A stretch of DNA of 64,000 bases from Opisthorchis felineus (lineage: Eukaryota; Platyhelminthes; Trematoda; Opisthorchiida; Opisthorchiidae), in the NCBI GenBank assembly GCA_004794785.1, contig SJOL01006488.1, positions 935,885 to 999,884 of the forward strand. The letters are read 5' to 3'. The notes under the pieces are model-generated. The model saw only the letters and a program-made list of their open reading frames with translations, had not been told where the DNA came from and made no database searches. The position numbers were made by a program, and so were the translations under genes. This document shows, piece by piece, positions 60,292-64,000 of the stretch (positions within the stretch are counted from its first letter, which is position 1; each line of letters opens with the position of its first letter).

Positions 60292-60333
60292 AGTTCCAAA
60301 AAACGGGACAGATAATTTCACCGATCTCCTACA
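60292..60333 (-). CDS. Possible 42-nt symmetric micro-exon
   Basis: It lies between a good acceptor (CATTTGTCTTAACTGTAG, ending at 60,334) and the donor GTAAGT at 60,291. It is phase 0 at both ends and encodes 14 residues starting CRRSVKLSVP. Symmetric short exons are a mark of schistosome micro-exon genes, but a single example next to one other exon is weak support. Confidence 0.2.
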
Positions 60334-60339
60334 CTACAG

Positions 60340-62100
60340 TTAAGACAAATGAAGTGGCTGATAGCTGTTCAAACTGAAGGTGAATAGCAATAGAAAAAAG
60401 CAACGTGCACTTGCTGCGGTAAACCGTACGCAATTCCTATAGACATCTGGTTGTAATGATCAAGCTAATCTCAAATACCAAATAGTAGGAAGTGCACAAG
60501 CTAAGGGTGGAGTACAAACCCACGAGGACAGAACCGGATGAGAACTGATACAGTTAACATGGTGTCACTTGTACTCACTACCAGTTGTACTCATAATATC
60601 TCATTTGTTTGAATTTCTGAAAATCAGGAGATCTTCAGGGAAAACATAAAGGCGATTGGCAGGCCAAACCTGTCGATTCTTGTTTGACAGTGCTCTGCAA
60701 GAATATGGCATTAGTAGTGCGCCTAGTTGTTGTATTCATTTAATTAACTCACTGATCCGTGTAAAGAAGCTGCCACACTGATTCACTGCCACACCCATTC
60801 AGTTGTTGTTCATAATCAGACATGAACATAATTTCGGAGCAGTTGGATAACGTCCGACTTGCATGGATTATATTGTCCAAGTACAGGCACTATTATCAAA
60901 TCGTTTTTAATTTCAAGATAATATTGCTTGACCTATGACTTGGAATACACACTGATTTGATGTTAAATATTTGACTTCTCTTATCCACCAGGTACTACAA
61001 CTACCCTTGATTTAGCGAAACCCAGACATCCCTTTTTACTTTTTTGGGTAAAGTCGTAATAAGATTTGCGTTGGTGCTAAACGTACTGGATAACCTATGG
61101 GATATCTTACGTCCCAAAACAATTTAATTAACAGCTCTTAGGTTCTTAGGTTATTTGTATGGCCCAAAAAGTTCTAATTAAGCTGTCAGCAAACTACTAA
61201 CCGAAACTCTGTTTTCGCATTCGCTTTGGAGACACCGTTGCGCTCTTCAGTGAACGTAATAAACTACCTTGTACGCAGTAGACAAGCGAGGTTTGTGTAC
61301 CAGAAGACTGGCACAAATCGATGTCGTTTCAACAGTTTCCTTCGCTTTTTCCAGACAAATCTGCCAGACGCCCTTTTTCGGTGTAAGAATAGAAAGCCTA
61401 ACGACTGACCAATATGAACAAGGATATATGACTGAAGCGCACACTACAAGCTGACTTTATTCTTGGAACAAACTCTTTAGATTACAGTCCTTCTTAAACG
61501 GAATAACGGCAGAAGTAAGACACCCGTAGGCAGCTGAGAGAAGTATGCAACTTTATTTGTAGATGCCAGTACAGCTTCTACTTGTACGAGTCCTGTAGAG
61601 GGTTGTATTAAATTTCAAAGACAGCTAATATGACCAGGAAAGAAAGGCCAAAGTATTTCGTTGTTGGAGAGCAAAAGGCATTACATTAACCAGGGCATAG
61701 GAGATGAATCGGTAGCTAACTAAGTTCATCAAAAACCACCCTCAGGCAAATGCACTTCAAAAGTTTCGCACCAGTTTGACTACAAGTGGGAAGGAGACGG
61801 GGGTTATTTGCACAACAGCCTCAAATATGTTTTCCCTGCGCGTTTCCTTCAGAAACCGTATACCTAGGAAAATACCTGAGGGCAAGCAAATGCCCAAAAA
61901 AGTTAATTATTCTACTAATCACCGCTCTTCTTCGTACCAAAAAGACTTGAACCGAATAGCATTCAGAGATGATAACGGCAGAAATTGTATCAATCGTTTT
62001 GTTTTAGTCCATTGGCTTTTCATCGTGCCGCCTATCCGAGATCTCCCACCCAAGGTGACATCATATCAAGACTCTCAGCAGAAGCCGTGTATAGCAAAGC
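60340..62100. other. No gene recognised
   Basis: If the 60.1-60.3 kb exons are real, their upstream partners should be here or beyond. No exon with a signal peptide was recognised. A 113-codon plus-strand frame at 61,776-62,117 has no family features. Confidence 0.35.
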
Positions 62101-62104
62101 TTAT

Positions 62105-62290
62105 CTATCCGCTCTGACGAGCATGGAAAGCAAACTCGGCGATCCCACGGGCAATCGGATAAGTTGATCCTGGTTCTCTAGACACCTTGGATTGAGTTTC
62201 TTCTTGGATGAGTTTAGGAAGCTTGAGGGTCTTCATCAAATATGTATCATCTTGAACTTTGACTTTCGTTTTTCTCGACGCAGCCCCCAT
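62105..62290 (-). CDS. Unassigned 61-codon ORF
   Basis: A true ATG on the minus strand follows an acceptor-like GACTTTTTGACAAAACAG by five bases. The product starts MGAASRKTKVKVQDD, is basic and hydrophilic, and has LKLPKLIQEETQSK and ends AFHARQSG. The N-terminal MG is compatible with, but does not establish, myristoylation. The opposite strand is also open here. No family recognised. Confidence 0.25.
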   Translation of the reverse strand: MGAASRKTKVKVQDDTYLMKTLKLPKLIQEETQSKVSREPGSTYPIARGIAEFAFHARQSG

Positions 62291-62294
62291 GAGT

Positions 62295-64000
62295 TCTGTT
62301 TTGTCAAAAAGTCATAGGCGTCGACCTACCCTGTATGACAGATACACTACCCGCTAGTTCACTTCAGCGGCACCGCTAACATTTGCAAGGGGTTCAGACT
62401 ATCGTCATGCTTGATAATGGTGGTGGTTAGAAATTGATTTCATTGCATCTAATTGGTATCTGCGATATGACCCTAAATGGTAAAACGCAGTTAGCTGGCA
62501 GGACGAAAAAGCATAAATAATCTGGATTGGAATGCGTGATTTAATTATACGGTTCACATGTCTTGGTATGCTCTAAGGCCCGTAATTTAAAGGTTCACGT
62601 TGTCTGGCGTTACGAAATCAGAGCACATACTAAGTGAAGCCGTCAAATGGGTGAAAGACTTGATATATTTTCAAGCCTGGTAAGGATGTGCAATCTGTCT
62701 TTATGTTCACTACAATTATGAATGGCCTTTAAAGGTATTTATCAAGTGATTTACAAAAACATGGTCATCAGTCAGTGATTCACTTAAAACACTTGGTAGT
62801 TATTCACTTTCAGCTAACAACTGGTCGTAAGAAGAAACCAGACTGCCATTTTGGTGTATACAAGGAAGGTCATCAAGCAGTTAAAATTTACTCTCTAAAC
62901 AGGTGGCAGACACGTTTTTTATGCTTCACCTTGGGTCTACTATTACCATGAAGAAAAAGGCAGGACTATCACGCACGGACACAAGAAAATATACCACTGT
63001 TATTGCAAATAAAATATGGGCGAGGTCGTGGGTGTGTTACCTCGTTTTACCTGTCCTCATTTCGTGTACTCGGAAGTTTAGAAACAGTGCACCCTCATAT
63101 TTATTGTAGCTACAGGTATGAAGTAAAATATTTTCAGCTCAAGAGAACCCTAAAGAGAGGGTGAGCAAATGATAGGATGGAGAGCTTGTGCGTCCACGGC
63201 CTATTTATTCAGTAAACTAGCCACACCTATCCTAAGTCACTCTTCAGCAAGATGCCTACAACTTGTTTTGTTAGTTTTAGTGGTTGGCGTTTCTATCCTG
63301 GTGCAATTATTATGGTGACTGTACACCATAGGGTGAAAGTACTGCAATGGGGAGACATCCATAAGCGTATTTACTTCGACGAAGAATCACTCTGTTTGAA
63401 TACTGTGATATTGTTTTAGGAATATATCATATATCTCATCATAGTTTTCCTGCTGTGTAACTTTCATACATTGTGAAAAAGGTTTTGATCTTTACTGTAA
63501 AATGACCTGGGATTTGTGAAACAGCCAGGCAGAGAATTTCTTTCTGGGATACACACCAAGACATGCCTCTGGCACCAACACAAATGTGTCTCATGTCTTA
63601 CTTTGCAAACGTTCAAAATGCGTGTATACTGTGCCTTCCTGGTTTTAACGTGAAGATAAAACGTAACGTGTTTTTCAGTAACTTTATCGAGTCACTTTTT
63701 TTACCGTAAGATGACACCAACGACGGTGGTGACACCTAACCAAATGTTAGTTTTGTGTGGTCTTGTGTCAGGTGAAATTGATGGTCTTGGGTAAACACAT
63801 AAATCTGTCCACCAAAAAAAATCGATTTTTTCAACTCTCATCCATGTATTCCCATATACACCCACCTTATGACTCATTGACTCTCTGTCCAAGTAGCGAA
63901 TGTGGGCCTTGTCATTTTTCGCCCCCACAATACAAATGTAGATAGCTAGCACAGGTAAAAATTCCCGCCTTATTCTGGTGTCATTTATTCCTTTGATACT
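62295..64000. other. No gene recognised
   Basis: Short frames only, including 83 codons on the minus strand at 63,701-63,952 without an ATG. No repeat copy or RNA gene seen to the end of the window. Confidence 0.4.

Noticed and set aside
1..64000. CRISPR arrays, bacterial operons, prophage, tRNA or rRNA genes
   Set aside because: No regularly spaced repeats, no dense gene strings, and no full tRNA cloverleaf or rRNA segment was recognised; the content is eukaryotic.

Overview
The window looks like intergenic and intronic DNA from a flatworm, most likely a digenean trematode with a large, repeat-rich genome (Fasciola or Echinostoma type). No bacterial features are present: there are no long intact ORFs, no operons and no Shine-Dalgarno sites. 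Instead there is AT-rich sequence with short open frames, GT-AG splice signals, microsatellites, decayed non-LTR (RTE/SR2-like) and Gypsy-like retroelement pieces, SINE-like repeats, and many copies of a repeat that carries a hammerhead ribozyme. The trematode call is an inference, resting mainly on the hammerhead repeat and the RTE C-terminal region, both of which I associate with trematodes.

Layout. 0-15 kb: a foldback-repeat end at base 1, two decayed hammerhead-repeat pieces (0.2-0.6 kb), a (GATT)n microsatellite (3.3 kb), an unassigned 109-codon ORF (4.5 kb), a SINE-like copy (4.9 kb) and a decayed RTE-like retrotransposon (10.4-12.2 kb). 14.9-26.3 kb: the densest set of hammerhead repeats, including a tandem array with a 293-nt period and two head-to-head inverted pairs. 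28-36 kb: a sodium/proton-exchanger-like exon fragment (28.4 kb), a short ORF with a signal peptide (29.0 kb), a region open on both strands (32.3 kb) and a Gypsy-like RT fragment (35.2 kb). 36.8-38.1 kb: SINE-like repeats.

The clearest protein-coding gene begins at 38,753. It is a first exon encoding a signal peptide and a complete ten-cysteine Frizzled domain of the secreted Frizzled-related protein (sFRP1/2/5) type, ending at a consensus splice donor at 39,297. The rest of this gene must lie downstream; one phase-compatible candidate second exon is at 39,957-40,165.

42-64 kb: a (TTAG)n microsatellite, a possible RTE endonuclease remnant (43.1-43.6 kb), a (TA)n microsatellite, and a hammerhead ribozyme with an intact core at 49.13-49.18 kb. 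On the minus strand there are several splice-supported small exons: a two-exon model for an 84-residue membrane or secreted protein (57,589 to 56,435) and possible terminal exons near 48.7 kb and 60.2 kb. A 107-bp foldback element lies at 55.6 kb.

The most unusual content is the self-cleaving repeat family. It has a type I hammerhead core whose helix III is the palindrome ACCGGT, tandem and inverted copies, and one copy whose end falls at the predicted cleavage site. These traits fit Sm-alpha-like SINEs, retrozymes or Penelope-like element terminal repeats.
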